Shown: positions 16,976 through 25,278 of the stretch, piece by piece
How the letters are laid out: each line of letters starts with the position of its first letter
Numbering within the stretch: position 1 is the first letter of the stretch
Source: Nocardia sp.
Lineage (GTDB): Bacteria; Actinomycetota; Actinomycetes; Mycobacteriales; Mycobacteriaceae
Length of the DNA: 51,707 nucleotides
Direction: 5' to 3'
Assembly: GCF_025465275.1 (NCBI RefSeq)
Contig: NZ_JAODNK010000237.1
Location: 1-51,707 of the forward strand
Position numbers and translations under genes: made by a program
The notes under the pieces: model-generated
Seen by the model: only the letters and a program-made list of their open reading frames with translations
Told to the model about the DNA's origin: nothing
Database searches by the model: none

Positions 16976-17443
16976 CTACTGACCGGAGACTCGAACTGCC
17001 GCACCCGGGCCTGGCAATACCTCGATGTCGTTCGCGTGCATAGGCTGACCGCACTGGGCGCAGCGCAGGTCCACATCAGTGATCTCACCGCAGGCGTGGT
17101 GGCGGTAGAGCACAGGTGGGCCCGCCTCCCCGGCGCACCACTTGTCACCCCAGCCCTTCATGACCATGAGCAGGTCGATCAGCTCCACGCCCTTCTCCGT
17201 CAAGACGTACTCGTAACGCGGCCGCTGGTCGTAGGCCTTTCGGTCCAGCACACCGTGGTCGACGAGGTGGTTCAGCCGCTCGGTCAGCACCTTGCGGGAG
17301 ATGCCGAGGTCGGCCTGGATCTGCTCGAACCGAGAGAACCCGACCCACACGTCACGCAGGATCAACGGCGACCACGGCTCGCCGATGACATCGAGGGCGC
17401 GCGCGATCGAGCAGGCCATCTCACCGAAGTTCGTGCGTTGCAT
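16976..17443 (-). CDS. HxlR-family transcriptional regulator
   Basis: 155 residues. Winged-helix segment CSIARALDVIGEPWSPLILRDVWVGFSRFEQIQADLGISRKVLTERLNHLVDHGVL is typical HxlR/MarR-like. Unlike minimal HxlR proteins it has a C-terminal extension with four Cys/His positions (HHACGE and CAQCGQ) that could bind zinc. Divergent from the PPOX-type gene, with repeated operator-like motifs between. A possible -10 (TAGACT, minus strand 17455-17450) lies six bases before the ATG, suggesting a leaderless message. Confidence 0.9.
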   Translation of the reverse strand: MQRTNFGEMACSIARALDVIGEPWSPLILRDVWVGFSRFEQIQADLGISRKVLTERLNHLVDHGVLDRKAYDQRPRYEYVLTEKGVELIDLLMVMKGWGDKWCAGEAGPPVLYRHHACGEITDVDLRCAQCGQPMHANDIEVLPGPGAAVRVSGQ

Positions 17444-17464
17444 ACCAGCAGTCTAGCAATTGGG

Positions 17465-17517
17465 GTTCCCTCAAGGAACTTCATCTGCTACGGTTTTAGA
17501 GTCTCCTGAAGGAACTT
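17465..17517. promoter_or_regulatory. Putative HxlR operators
   Basis: Palindrome GTTCC-CTCAA-GGAAC (17465-17479) and a second palindrome TCCTGAAGGA (17504-17513). Both contain AAGGAACTT, at 17473-17481 and 17509-17517, 36 bases apart. They lie in the 90-base divergent spacer between the HxlR and PPOX genes. A -10-like TAGAGT (17497-17502) for the plus gene sits between them. Confidence 0.6.
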
Positions 17518-17533
17518 AGAAAGGATCGCGGCG

Positions 17534-17914
17534 ATGATCATCGACCCCGACGTCCGGCGCGTGCTCGACGGCGCACCGCATGCCCACCTCGCCAGCATTC
17601 TCCCCGACGGTTCTCCCCATGCGGTTCCGGTTTATGCCGGCACCGACGGCGACCACATCGTCATTTTCACCGGACCGGACTCCCGCAAGGCCCGCAACCT
17701 GCGGCGAGATCCGCGCTTGGCCCTCTCGATCACTGCGGCGGACAGCTTCTTTCAGCCGATCACCATTCGAGGCAGGGTCGTCGAGTGGCTCGAGGGCGAC
17801 GCCGCCTGGGCCATCATCGACCGAATCGCCCTGAAATACACCGACATTCCCTACCCGCGCACCGAAGCTCGTGCCCTCGCCCTCATCGAGGCGGACCAGC
17901 AGCGCATCGGCTGA
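17534..17914 (+). CDS. PPOX-class flavin/F420-dependent oxidoreductase
   Basis: 126 residues with the split-barrel fold signature: HAHLASILPDGSPHAVPVYAGTDGDHIVIFTG, then SRKARNLRRDPRLALSI. These proteins bind FMN or F420 and reduce or oxidise small substrates; many actinobacterial members of this size use F420. ATG with AAGGA upstream. Divergent from HxlR, which probably regulates it. The methyltransferase gene follows 26 bases downstream. Confidence 0.88.
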   Translation: MIIDPDVRRVLDGAPHAHLASILPDGSPHAVPVYAGTDGDHIVIFTGPDSRKARNLRRDPRLALSITAADSFFQPITIRGRVVEWLEGDAAWAIIDRIALKYTDIPYPRTEARALALIEADQQRIG

Positions 17915-17940
17915 ATACGGCCGTGCGGCAGGATATCGAT

Positions 17941-18594
17941 GTGACCGAGTTTCTGGATGACACCCGCTTGGAGCAGAGCGCGGTGGTAGCGAACTCCGAG
18001 ATGAATCGCGAGCGCCGACTGCCCGCCTACCGTCGTGAACTCGGCTTCGATCCGGTGGCATGGCTGGCGGCGCGGCCGATACCGCAGCGGTGGCTGGATG
18101 TCGGATGCGGCAGCGGGCGGGCGCTTTTCGAGGCGTCCCAGTCCATGCCCGGACAGATCGAGATAATCGGACTGGATCTCGTCGACTACTTCGCCGGATC
18201 TCCCAGCGCCGGAGTCGATTTGGTCACCGGGTCGGTGCTGACCTGGACCCCGGACACTCAGGTCGATCTCATCACCGCCGTCCATGCCCTGCATTACGTC
18301 GGCGACAAGCTCGCCGCCCTGACCCGGATGGCGTCCTGGCTCAGCACTGACGGACAGTTCGCCGCCAACTTCGATGCCTCCGCGGTGCGATGGTCCGACG
18401 GTTCGCCGATCGGCAGCCCATTCACTACCGCGGTGCGTAACAACGGATTCCGGTACGATGCCAGACGCCGTCGGCTCACTCGCACCGGACGGGCGCTGCC
18501 GCACTGGGAATTCCGCTATCTCGGCGCGGATGCACATGCCGGACCGAACTACACCGGACAAGACAGTGTCGCCTCACACTACGACCGACCCTAA
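17941..18594 (+). CDS. Class I SAM-dependent methyltransferase
   Basis: 217 residues from GTG 17941, chosen for AGGA seven bases upstream. Motif I RWLDVGCGSGRALFEAS, acidic loop IIGLDLVDYF, then VDLITAVHALHYVGD and a ThrArg-rich end. Substrate not predictable. Likely cotranscribed with the PPOX gene. The final residues (GPNYTGQDSVASHYDRP) look complete. Confidence 0.85.
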   Translation: MTEFLDDTRLEQSAVVANSEMNRERRLPAYRRELGFDPVAWLAARPIPQRWLDVGCGSGRALFEASQSMPGQIEIIGLDLVDYFAGSPSAGVDLVTGSVLTWTPDTQVDLITAVHALHYVGDKLAALTRMASWLSTDGQFAANFDASAVRWSDGSPIGSPFTTAVRNNGFRYDARRRRLTRTGRALPHWEFRYLGADAHAGPNYTGQDSVASHYDRP

Positions 18595-18702
18595 TTCCGG
18601 TAGCTTGGCGTGTGATGCCGGAGGGGCGGGATCGCGGCGTTGCATCGGTCATGTCGACCGGTTCCCCCACGGTGCACCATGTGCCCACGGTAGGTGAAGG
18701 CT

Positions 18703-19989
18703 TCACGTACGCCGGATCTGCTCGATCAGTGCCAGCCCGACTTTGCCCATTTGCGCGCGACTGTGGTGTGCTGTGTCGTATTCCACCTGGATCGTCATGC
18801 GGTCGCCGACCGTGAAAACGGTGAACTTCGGCGGCATACCCGGCCCCATCGCGTAGACATCGTCACGAATCAAGCGGATGCCCTCCGGCATCGAATGTGC
18901 CGGCAGCCGACCGACATTCGACATGGCGATGGTGGGTTGACCGGACAGGACGGCGGCCATCACATCGTCCAAGACACGATTCGAGGCCAGTAGGACCTTG
19001 GCCGGTTCACCCTGGTCCAGCACGGCTCGCATAGCCGCCGCCACGAGGCGACCCACATCGGCCGGGTTGGCGTCCACAGCGACGACTGCGAGCGTGCCTG
19101 CGCCGGACGCGCAGTTCAGCATCAGGTCCACGGGCAGTTGCGGGTTCAGCTGGCTGCGCAGATCGACCGCGTATCCGCAGAGCAGCGGCAGCGGTCCGCT
19201 TCCGGGTTCGAGCTGGGAGCGGACGGCGATAAGGGCAGCACCGGTCAGCAGGCTGTTGACCGAAAGTTCGTATTTGCGTGCAGCATTGACAAATACCGCC
19301 GTTTCCTTGGCATCGAGTTCGATGCGCTGTAGCGCAAACCTACCGAGCGGATCGTCGCCGACGCCGTCCTCGGGCAACCTGCGCGGTGCTGATTCCGGCC
19401 CCATGGTCGCCACCGCCGCCCGGATCTCGTCGAGCCATGCGGTGACCTCGGCATCGGTGACGACGGATGCCAGTTGGGTATCGATGGCTTCGGGCAGCTG
19501 CTGTACGGAATTCGTTTGCCGCAGTGGGCTTCCCGCAATCGCAGCGGTGTACCTACGCCAGAGCTCATCGAGCAGCGCGAAAGCCGATCTGCCGTCGCAG
19601 ATGCCGTGATGAATGACCACGACCAGCTGATCGCGATCGGTATCGCGCAGCAGGTACGCCCGGAAAAGACCGCCCCGCCACTCTCGTGGACCGTTCACCA
19701 GTTTCAGATACTCGGCCTCACCTCCAACCATTTCGTCGAGGGCCGGCCGGAATCCATCGTCGGGTCGAAGGTACGACGTGCCCTCGGCATCGGTCGCCAC
19801 CCGGCTGCGCAGCGAGGGATGCGCGGCGGCCAGGTCGCCGAGCACGCGTCGCAGGAGTCCGGCATCGAGCGTCCCGTGCACGGTGGAACCGATGAACAGG
19901 GGCATCGCACCGGTGGGCACACTGCCGAACTTGGTGTCGGTGTCGAAGAACTTGGTCTCGAAGGGGGATATCGGGCGCTGGTCGGCCAT
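18703..19989 (-). CDS. PapA-like acyltransferase (condensation superfamily)
   Basis: 428 residues with the condensation-domain motif HHxxxDG as HHGICDG (127-133), the catalytic His of CoA- or ACP-dependent acyltransferases. The N-terminal PISPFETKFFDTDTKFG and late ...MSNVGRLPAH resemble PapA5-type phthiocerol dimycocerosyl transferases and their relatives in mycolic-acid bacteria. It likely esterifies a lipid alcohol or an amine with a fatty acyl group. It is divergent from a TetR gene, with strong operator repeats between. It ends 108 bases before the convergent methyltransferase stop. Confidence 0.85.
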   Translation of the reverse strand: MADQRPISPFETKFFDTDTKFGSVPTGAMPLFIGSTVHGTLDAGLLRRVLGDLAAAHPSLRSRVATDAEGTSYLRPDDGFRPALDEMVGGEAEYLKLVNGPREWRGGLFRAYLLRDTDRDQLVVVIHHGICDGRSAFALLDELWRRYTAAIAGSPLRQTNSVQQLPEAIDTQLASVVTDAEVTAWLDEIRAAVATMGPESAPRRLPEDGVGDDPLGRFALQRIELDAKETAVFVNAARKYELSVNSLLTGAALIAVRSQLEPGSGPLPLLCGYAVDLRSQLNPQLPVDLMLNCASGAGTLAVVAVDANPADVGRLVAAAMRAVLDQGEPAKVLLASNRVLDDVMAAVLSGQPTIAMSNVGRLPAHSMPEGIRLIRDDVYAMGPGMPPKFTVFTVGDRMTIQVEYDTAHHSRAQMGKVGLALIEQIRRT

Positions 19990-20041
19990 CGTCGTCTCAC
20001 GCTTCCGTGGGCTGGATCGGGATAGCGCCCAACGTACAGAG

Positions 20042-20098
20042 GTTTCAAACGCTTGTCACAGACATGTGTTTGAAACGAACGTCACAAACATGCGTTTG
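20042..20098. promoter_or_regulatory. TetR operator: inverted plus tandem repeats
   Basis: Inverted repeat GTTTCAAAC (20042-20050) and GTTTGAAAC (20068-20076). Overlapping it is an 18-base direct repeat, GTCACAGACATGTGTTTG (20055-20072) and GTCACAAACATGCGTTTG (20081-20098), 16 of 18 identical, with 26-base period. It lies in the spacer between the PapA-like and TetR genes, just upstream of the chosen TetR GTG. Confidence 0.7.
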
Positions 20099-20119
20099 CC
20101 GTACTGCTATCGTGCGAAC

Positions 20120-20668
20120 GTGGGAACTCGGGAAGATCTGCTCGCGGCGGCCAAACAATGCCTGGCCGAACGCGGTTATGCACGCACCACGGTGCGCGAT
20201 ATCGTCGCCGCCTCGAACTCGAACCTGGCGGCCATCAACTACCATTTCGGAACCCGCGACAAGCTGCTCAACCAGGCAATGCTGGAATCCAGCACCGCGG
20301 CGATCCAGCGCATCCTCGACTCGCTTCCGGATAACAGCGCAGGCGCCCCCGCCGCCCGCCTGCAGTCCTTCCTCGAGCAGTTGATCGCCTCGTTCACGAA
20401 CGATCCGGCCCTCTGGACGGCCAATGCCGAGGCCCTCGGGCAAGCGCTGCACTCCCCCGCACTCCGGGCCGAACTCGGCGCCGCCCAGGGCGACGCGCGC
20501 ACCGGCCTCGGGCAGGAGTTCGCGCCGGGGCAACCGGACAGCAAAGTCGGCGCGCTCCTACAAACCCTGATCGGCGGCTTGCTGATCCAATGGCTGGTCG
20601 ACCCAGAGAATGCCCCTACCGCCTCCGATATCACCGCCGGCCTGAAGGCGCTGAACGCACTCACCTGA
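20120..20668 (+). CDS. TetR-family transcriptional regulator
   Basis: 182 residues from GTG 20120 (MGTREDLLAAAKQCLAERGY...). An upstream ATG at 20090 is inside the operator repeat and less likely. The helix-turn-helix is TTVRDIVAASNSNLAAINYHFGTRDKLL (about 23-50), followed by a TetR_C-like ligand domain (TNDPALWTANAEALGQA). Divergent from the PapA-like acyltransferase gene, which it probably represses together with itself. Confidence 0.92.
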   Translation: MGTREDLLAAAKQCLAERGYARTTVRDIVAASNSNLAAINYHFGTRDKLLNQAMLESSTAAIQRILDSLPDNSAGAPAARLQSFLEQLIASFTNDPALWTANAEALGQALHSPALRAELGAAQGDARTGLGQEFAPGQPDSKVGALLQTLIGGLLIQWLVDPENAPTASDITAGLKALNALT

Positions 20669-20852
20669 TCCGCATCACCGGACCGCAACCGCGCCCCGGC
20701 CCAGCCGAACCGCACGCCCGCGGCCTCGTCGACTATCCGGATCCCCTCATCGAGCATCACTTCCAATCGACGCATTGCCGCCAGCCACATCGTCGAGGTG
20801 AATTCCGGGCCCACGCAGCTCCCGAATACTCTCGGAGCAGGAGGTGCGCACA

Positions 20853-21206
20853 ATGGTTGAGCTGAATGTCGTTGCGTCAGAGGTGCAGGAGATCCTGAAC
20901 TACTTCGGGAAATGCCCGGTCTGCAACCACCCGTCCCGCGCCTGGCACATCACCGCAAGGTTCGGTGACGGCAGGGTCGAGAGCCAGGACATCGCGGAGT
21001 GCGGCGGGTGGTGCGGATGGAAGGGCCCGGTACATCCGGCTCCCATGACGAGCGGGCGGATAGTGCTTACGAAGGAGCGCAACACGATCGGCTTGCGGTT
21101 GTCGGCTTTCCCACCCTCCGACAGATTCATGGAAGGTCCATCGGCCACGGCGGGGACGGCGCCAACGAACCGGTGGACCACCGGGCATAGGTTGCTTCCG
21201 GGCTGA
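20853..21206 (+). CDS. Small putative zinc-binding protein
   Basis: 117 residues, ATG with AGGAGG eight bases upstream. Contains CPVCNH (about residues 19-24) and CGGWCGW (about 49-55), a possible four-Cys zinc knuckle. The C-terminal 30 residues (PSATAGTAPTNRWTTGHRLLPG) overlap the 3' end of the minus-strand gene at 21127 by 80 bases and may not be under protein-level constraint. Function unknown. Confidence 0.6.
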   Translation: MVELNVVASEVQEILNYFGKCPVCNHPSRAWHITARFGDGRVESQDIAECGGWCGWKGPVHPAPMTSGRIVLTKERNTIGLRLSAFPPSDRFMEGPSATAGTAPTNRWTTGHRLLPG

Positions 21207-21486
21207 CGGTGATTACATCGAGATGTTCGATCAGCGATTCGGGCACCTTCCCACACTCGAAATGCGCTGGGCCAGGAGTGATTACAGCTTCAGCGTCGAG
21301 ACGTGTCGCTTGTGCCTTGAGACGGGCAAGCGGTGGCCGCTCGGTTCTCGGGTCGTAGACGATCATTCCCGAGAAGTCGTAGCCCAGCCGGCCGGCGAGC
21401 CGACGGATCTGCGCTTCATCCCAAAGTTGCTCTACACCAGACACATCCGTTCGGAGGTACCCGAGTGCAGTCGGTCGAAGTCGCAT
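21127..21486 (-). CDS. Resolvase-like small protein of regulatory cassettes
   Basis: 119 residues beginning MRLRPTALGYLRTDVSG...WDEAQIRRLAGRLGYDF. It resembles the N-terminal alpha/beta domain of serine recombinases (GYLRTD... corresponds to GYxRxS), but the catalytic Ser is not evident and no DNA-binding C-terminal domain is present. Similar short proteins accompany XRE/DUF397-type regulator genes in Nocardia and Streptomyces. It is divergent from the three-gene cassette at 21637-23322, so it may be part of that module rather than an active recombinase. Confidence 0.65.
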   Translation of the reverse strand: MRLRPTALGYLRTDVSGVEQLWDEAQIRRLAGRLGYDFSGMIVYDPRTERPPLARLKAQATRLDAEAVITPGPAHFECGKVPESLIEHLDVITVSPEATYARWSTGSLAPSPPWPMDLP

Positions 21487-21636
21487 CGTCTGACGCTAGA
21501 AGCCCAGAAACGCCTGTGCCATCACCTTGCACGAGCTTGCATGAGCCTGGTCGAACCACTACACAATCCACCACGCGCGAGGGACCATAGTTCTGGGCGT
21601 GCAAGCCGATGCACACCACCGGACGGAGGCAAGACC

Positions 21637-21966
21637 ATGCGCTTACGTTTTCTCGGCAAGAACGGATCCAAAGTCGGAGACTGCCCAACTCTGTTCGCGA
21701 CCGACCGGGACACTTACCTCGTGTTGGGTTGGAAGACACCCACGCCGGAAACCATCGAGATCCCGCACCTGCTGCTCGGGTTCGCTGAACCCGATACGTT
21801 CATCGGGGCCGCTATGACCGATACCGGTCGGGGAACCTTCACCCTCACCGGCCGGCCGATCACCGAGCCGGACACACTGGATCAGCTCACGATGGAGAGC
21901 TACGAGACCGCCATCGAAGTGCCGAAGAATCGGAGGGCGTTCTACGGTGGAACTGAGGAAGACTAA
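21637..21966 (+). CDS. Hypothetical protein, first gene of DUF6879/XRE cassette
   Basis: 109 residues (MRLRFLGKNGSKVGDCPTLF...), ATG with GGAGG upstream. No catalytic motif or membrane segment was recognised. It reads as a small all-beta protein (TYLVLGWKTP, IEIPHLLLGF). Its stop lies 20 bases inside the next gene. Similar small proteins precede DUF6879 genes in actinomycetes. Confidence 0.75.
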   Translation: MRLRFLGKNGSKVGDCPTLFATDRDTYLVLGWKTPTPETIEIPHLLLGFAEPDTFIGAAMTDTGRGTFTLTGRPITEPDTLDQLTMESYETAIEVPKNRRAFYGGTEED

Positions 21967-22492
21967 CCCCTGGCCGGGCCTCTTTCGTGAAGCGCGAAAG
22001 TCTGCGTTCCATTTGGAGGTCAGAGACACCTACGCGGTGCCGAGCGAATCGGAACCACTTCGCCGATTCCTCGACGGCGAACCACGTTCGGACACTCCAG
22101 ACAAGTCCTGGAAGGTGTGGAGTTCGCTGGTGGGCGATGCCACCGGACGGGGAGTTGTCGTCAGCCGAATTCGCGTTGTCACGGTTCCGCTCAGCGACTA
22201 CCAACGCTGGTTGTCCACCGAGACCCAGGAAAATATCGATGTGGGAGAAGCTATTCGATACCTTTCCCGGCACCTGGTCAGTGCCGGGCAGGTACCGGCA
22301 GACGACTTCTGGTTGTTCGATGATTCAACCGTCGCCTTCAATCTTGTTGATCAGGCGGGCAAACCCGCCGGGGCCGCTGTCACCACAGACCCGAGCATCG
22401 CCGCCTATTGCTGGCAAGTGAAGCAACACCTCTGGGCAATGGCGACACCGTTCGACGAGTACTTCGACTCTGCCGCAACCGATCCGCGGTGA
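21947..22492 (+). CDS. DUF6879-family protein
   Basis: 181 residues, GTG start with GGAGGG upstream. The segments FREARKSAFHLEVRDTYAVPSE, SRIRVVTVPLSDYQRWL and DDFWLFDD are recognisable for this actinobacterial family of unknown biochemical role, which is nearly always next to an XRE/DUF5753 regulator. It overlaps the upstream gene by 20 bases and the downstream regulator by GTGA, so the three are translationally coupled. Confidence 0.82.
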   Translation: MELRKTNPWPGLFREARKSAFHLEVRDTYAVPSESEPLRRFLDGEPRSDTPDKSWKVWSSLVGDATGRGVVVSRIRVVTVPLSDYQRWLSTETQENIDVGEAIRYLSRHLVSAGQVPADDFWLFDDSTVAFNLVDQAGKPAGAAVTTDPSIAAYCWQVKQHLWAMATPFDEYFDSAATDPR

Positions 22493-23322
22493 CCAGTTCA
22501 GCCCAACAGCAGCGGGAAGCTCTCGGGCAGCGGTTGCGTGAGATACGACGCGCCGCCGGGATCACCGGCCGGGAGCTCGCCCGCCGCGAAGGGTGGCACG
22601 AATCCAAGGTCTCGAAGATCGAATTCGGAAAGATCACGCCGTCAGACGCGGATCTGAGGGCCTATTGCACGCATACCGGTGTCGACGACCATTTGCCCGA
22701 TCTGCTTGCCACTCTTCGCAATCTGGATGCGGCCTACCTGGAATGGCGGCGGATACTCGCCCCCGGAACCCGGCATCGGCAACAGCAGTCGGTGAAGCTC
22801 GAGGCGGAAGCGAAGCAGATTCGGAACTGGCAGCCGCAGGTCATACCGGGGCTGTTGCAAACCGCCGACTACGCGGAGGCGATCCTCCGCTACGGCGTCG
22901 AGTTCTACCGCATCCCAGACGATGTGGCGGCGGGCGTATCGAAACGTATGGATCGCCAACGGATCATCTACCGCAGCGACCACCTGTTTCATTTCCTGAT
23001 CGCCGAACAGTCGCTGTACACCACCGTGGGCAACCGCGATGTCATGGTGGCCCAACTGGATCGGCTGTTCACAATCATCGGGATGCCCCGAGTCACGCTC
23101 GGCATCGTTCCTGTCATGACAGAGGCTCTGGCCACCGTGGAGAACTTCGTCATATTCGACAACCGAATGGTCAAGGTAGAGGGTGCCACAGCAGAGCTGA
23201 CGATCACCCAACCTCGCGAGATCGCAATCTATGGCCGGGCTTTCGATATTCTTGCCAGCCAGTCGCTAACCGGCGCAGCAGCCAGGGAGCTGATCCACGC
23301 AGCGCTGGACAAACGTCGGTAG
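22489..23322 (+). CDS. XRE-family regulator with DUF5753 domain
   Basis: 277 residues from GTG 22489, overlapping the previous TGA. The N-terminal helix-turn-helix is LGQRLREIRRAAGITGRELARREGWHESKVSKIEFG (about 10-45). The C-terminal DUF5753 domain includes IPGLLQTADYAEAIL, IYRSDHLFHFLIAEQSL and LGIVPVMTEALATVENFVIFD. This layout is that of WhiJ-like actinobacterial regulators. It probably works with the small partner proteins encoded upstream. It ends at a strong bidirectional terminator. Confidence 0.92.
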   Translation: MTSSAQQQREALGQRLREIRRAAGITGRELARREGWHESKVSKIEFGKITPSDADLRAYCTHTGVDDHLPDLLATLRNLDAAYLEWRRILAPGTRHRQQQSVKLEAEAKQIRNWQPQVIPGLLQTADYAEAILRYGVEFYRIPDDVAAGVSKRMDRQRIIYRSDHLFHFLIAEQSLYTTVGNRDVMVAQLDRLFTIIGMPRVTLGIVPVMTEALATVENFVIFDNRMVKVEGATAELTITQPREIAIYGRAFDILASQSLTGAAARELIHAALDKRR

Positions 23323-23339
23323 CGGCTCCGGACGTGAAA

Positions 23340-23373
23340 GACCCCGCCCGGAATGTAGGGTCCGGGCGGGGTC
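23340..23373. terminator. Bidirectional 13-bp hairpin terminator
   Basis: GACCCCGCCCGGA (23340-23352) and TCCGGGCGGGGTC (23361-23373), perfect, 8-nt loop, between the convergent XRE gene and the secreted protein gene. Confidence 0.85.
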
Positions 23374-23409
23374 AGTGTCCCCCGGGCGAGGTTCGCCGGG
23401 TCTTCCCGC

Positions 23410-24102
23410 CTACTTGCCAGCCAGGGAGGGCTGGTTGATGGTGGTGAAGTACTGGGCCGCGGCCAGGATGGCGACCGGGGCGGTCACGAGCAGCTGGCCG
23501 GCCAGGGTGCCGAGGAAGCCGACGGCGGCCATACCGGCGATGCAACCGACCACACCGGCCGGCAGGGCGCCGAACATCGCGGTCAGGGCGCCGGTCAGAG
23601 TGGCGGAAACCGCGCCACCGATGACGCAACCCACGGCCGCGCCACCGACGCCGCCGACAAGGGTGCCGATGACGGCGCCGACCGAGATGGTGTCACGCAT
23701 GCGACCCCAGGCGGCCTGTTCGCGGTCGTAGTCGGTCTTCCAGGGGGCAACGTTCTCGTAGGGCAGCGCGACCGGCTTGTAGACGGCCTTGTCGATGTCG
23801 AGCTGCGGGGTCAGGGTGGCGGAGTGGTCGCTGATGTCAGCGGCGATCGGGAAGACGAAATCGTCCACCCGGAAGGACAGTTCGGTGCCGCCGAGCACGG
23901 TGCCATTGGCAGCCGTGATCTTGAAGACGCCGTTGTCCGCGGTCAGCGAGCCGGCATCGGTCTTGATGATCGTCGACTTCTCGGTATTGGTGGCCGTGAA
24001 GTTCACGGCCTGGTTCTGATCAGCCTGGGCCGCTCCGGTGGCCCCGGCGGCAAAGCCCAGCGCGGCGACGAGCAGCGCGGACGCCGCAGCAGTCTTCCTC
24101 AT
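23410..24102 (-). CDS. Secreted protein with C-terminal glycine-rich hydrophobic region
   Basis: 230 residues. A Sec signal peptide (MRKTAAASALLVAALGFAAG..., cleavage probably after AAQA, about residue 27). A polar beta-rich domain of about 115 residues follows, then from about residue 140 two or three glycine-zipper-like hydrophobic segments (VGAVIGTLVGGVGGAAVGC, then ALPAGVVGCIAGMAAVGFLG). This layout, common in Nocardia and Rhodococcus secreted proteins, suggests insertion in the mycomembrane or oligomer formation. Precise function unknown. Confidence 0.8.
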   Translation of the reverse strand: MRKTAAASALLVAALGFAAGATGAAQADQNQAVNFTATNTEKSTIIKTDAGSLTADNGVFKITAANGTVLGGTELSFRVDDFVFPIAADISDHSATLTPQLDIDKAVYKPVALPYENVAPWKTDYDREQAAWGRMRDTISVGAVIGTLVGGVGGAAVGCVIGGAVSATLTGALTAMFGALPAGVVGCIAGMAAVGFLGTLAGQLLVTAPVAILAAAQYFTTINQPSLAGK

Positions 24103-24208
24103 CTTGGTTTCTTCTTCTCTCTGTCATTCCCCGAATCGGGAACTAGGCACGTGGATTTACGTGCTTGTCTGTCGCGCGTGATTCCATCGGGGACAGGGCA
24201 TTTCGCCC

Positions 24209-25135
24209 TCACAGATCCAGGACCAGCAGATCCGAGCGCGCCCGGGAGACGCAGGGCATGAGGGTCGCACCGGCCGCCTGCTCGGACGCCGTCAGCACCG
24301 TGTCGCGGTGTTCGATCTCGCCTTCCAGCACCGGCGTCTCACAACTGCCGCAGGTGCCTTCCCGGCACGAGGTGATCACCTCGATACCCGCGCTCTCCAG
24401 CACCTCCACAATGGACCGGTCGGCCGCGACCCGCAGCGTGCGCCCACTGCGAGCGAGCCGCAGTTCGAACGCTCGATCGCCCGTCGTATCAACCTGTTTC
24501 GGCACGAAGCGTTCGGTGTGCACATCGAGTCCGGCCAGCGCGCCTTCGGTTTCGACGACGTTCAGCAGCGGCTCGGGTCCACAGCAGTACACCGTGCTGC
24601 CCGCATGCTCGGCGAGGATCGCCGCGATCGGCAGCAGCCCGGTCTCGTCCTGTGGCCTGAGATGCGCCCGATGGTGCCGCAATTCGCTCGCGAAGGACAG
24701 GTGTGCCCGCGTTCGCGCCCCGTAATACAGCGACCAGCCGGCTCCGGCCCGCTGCGCCGCCGCCAACATGGGCAGGATCGGCGTAATGCCGATCCCGCCC
24801 GCTACGAACAGGTACGCGTCACTGGGCACCAGTTCGAAGTTGTTGCGCGGCAGCGAAACCCGGAGCTGTGTCCCGGGCTCAGCGGTGCGGTGCAGATGAT
24901 CGGAACCGCCGCGCCCGGCCGGTTCGTGCAGGATGGCGATGCGCCAGCGCTGCGCATCGGCGGGATCGCCGCAGAGCGAGTACTGCCGCACACCGGCCGC
25001 ACCGGCGCTCACATCGATGTGCGCGCCCGGCGTCCAGTGCGGCAGCGGCCCGCCGCCGACGTCCGCCAGCTCGAGAGCGAACACGCCCTCGGCCACATCA
25101 CGTCGATCGGTCACCCGAACCGTCAGGTCGGTCAT
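24209..25135 (-). CDS. Ferredoxin-NAD(P) reductase of the phthalate-dioxygenase-reductase type
   Basis: 308 residues. Domain order: FMN/FAD-binding barrel with RQYSLCGD, NAD-binding VAGGIGITPILPML (about 110-125), and a C-terminal plant-type 2Fe-2S domain with CREGTCGSC plus a distal Cys in MPCVS. Such single-chain reductases pass electrons from NADH to Rieske oxygenases, diiron enzymes or P450s. No partner oxygenase is adjacent. It is divergent from the acyl-CoA dehydrogenase operon. It may serve the P450s or diiron enzymes about 10-20 kb away, which lack local redox partners. Confidence 0.9.
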   Translation of the reverse strand: MTDLTVRVTDRRDVAEGVFALELADVGGGPLPHWTPGAHIDVSAGAAGVRQYSLCGDPADAQRWRIAILHEPAGRGGSDHLHRTAEPGTQLRVSLPRNNFELVPSDAYLFVAGGIGITPILPMLAAAQRAGAGWSLYYGARTRAHLSFASELRHHRAHLRPQDETGLLPIAAILAEHAGSTVYCCGPEPLLNVVETEGALAGLDVHTERFVPKQVDTTGDRAFELRLARSGRTLRVAADRSIVEVLESAGIEVITSCREGTCGSCETPVLEGEIEHRDTVLTASEQAAGATLMPCVSRARSDLLVLDL

Positions 25136-25278
25136 CGCATCCCCTCGGTGGAATCAGCGTCGAGATCACCCTGGCCGAGGGTTCCCATGATCGCGCGCCG
25201 GTAGCGGGAGTCGATTCGTACGATCGGCTCTGCCTATCGCCCGGACCTGACACGCTGCGGCGGACCGACACTGACCCC

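Noticed and set aside
21127..21486. Active serine recombinase of a mobile element
   Set aside because: Only the N-terminal fold remains, without an evident catalytic Ser or DNA-binding domain, and no element ends are visible.
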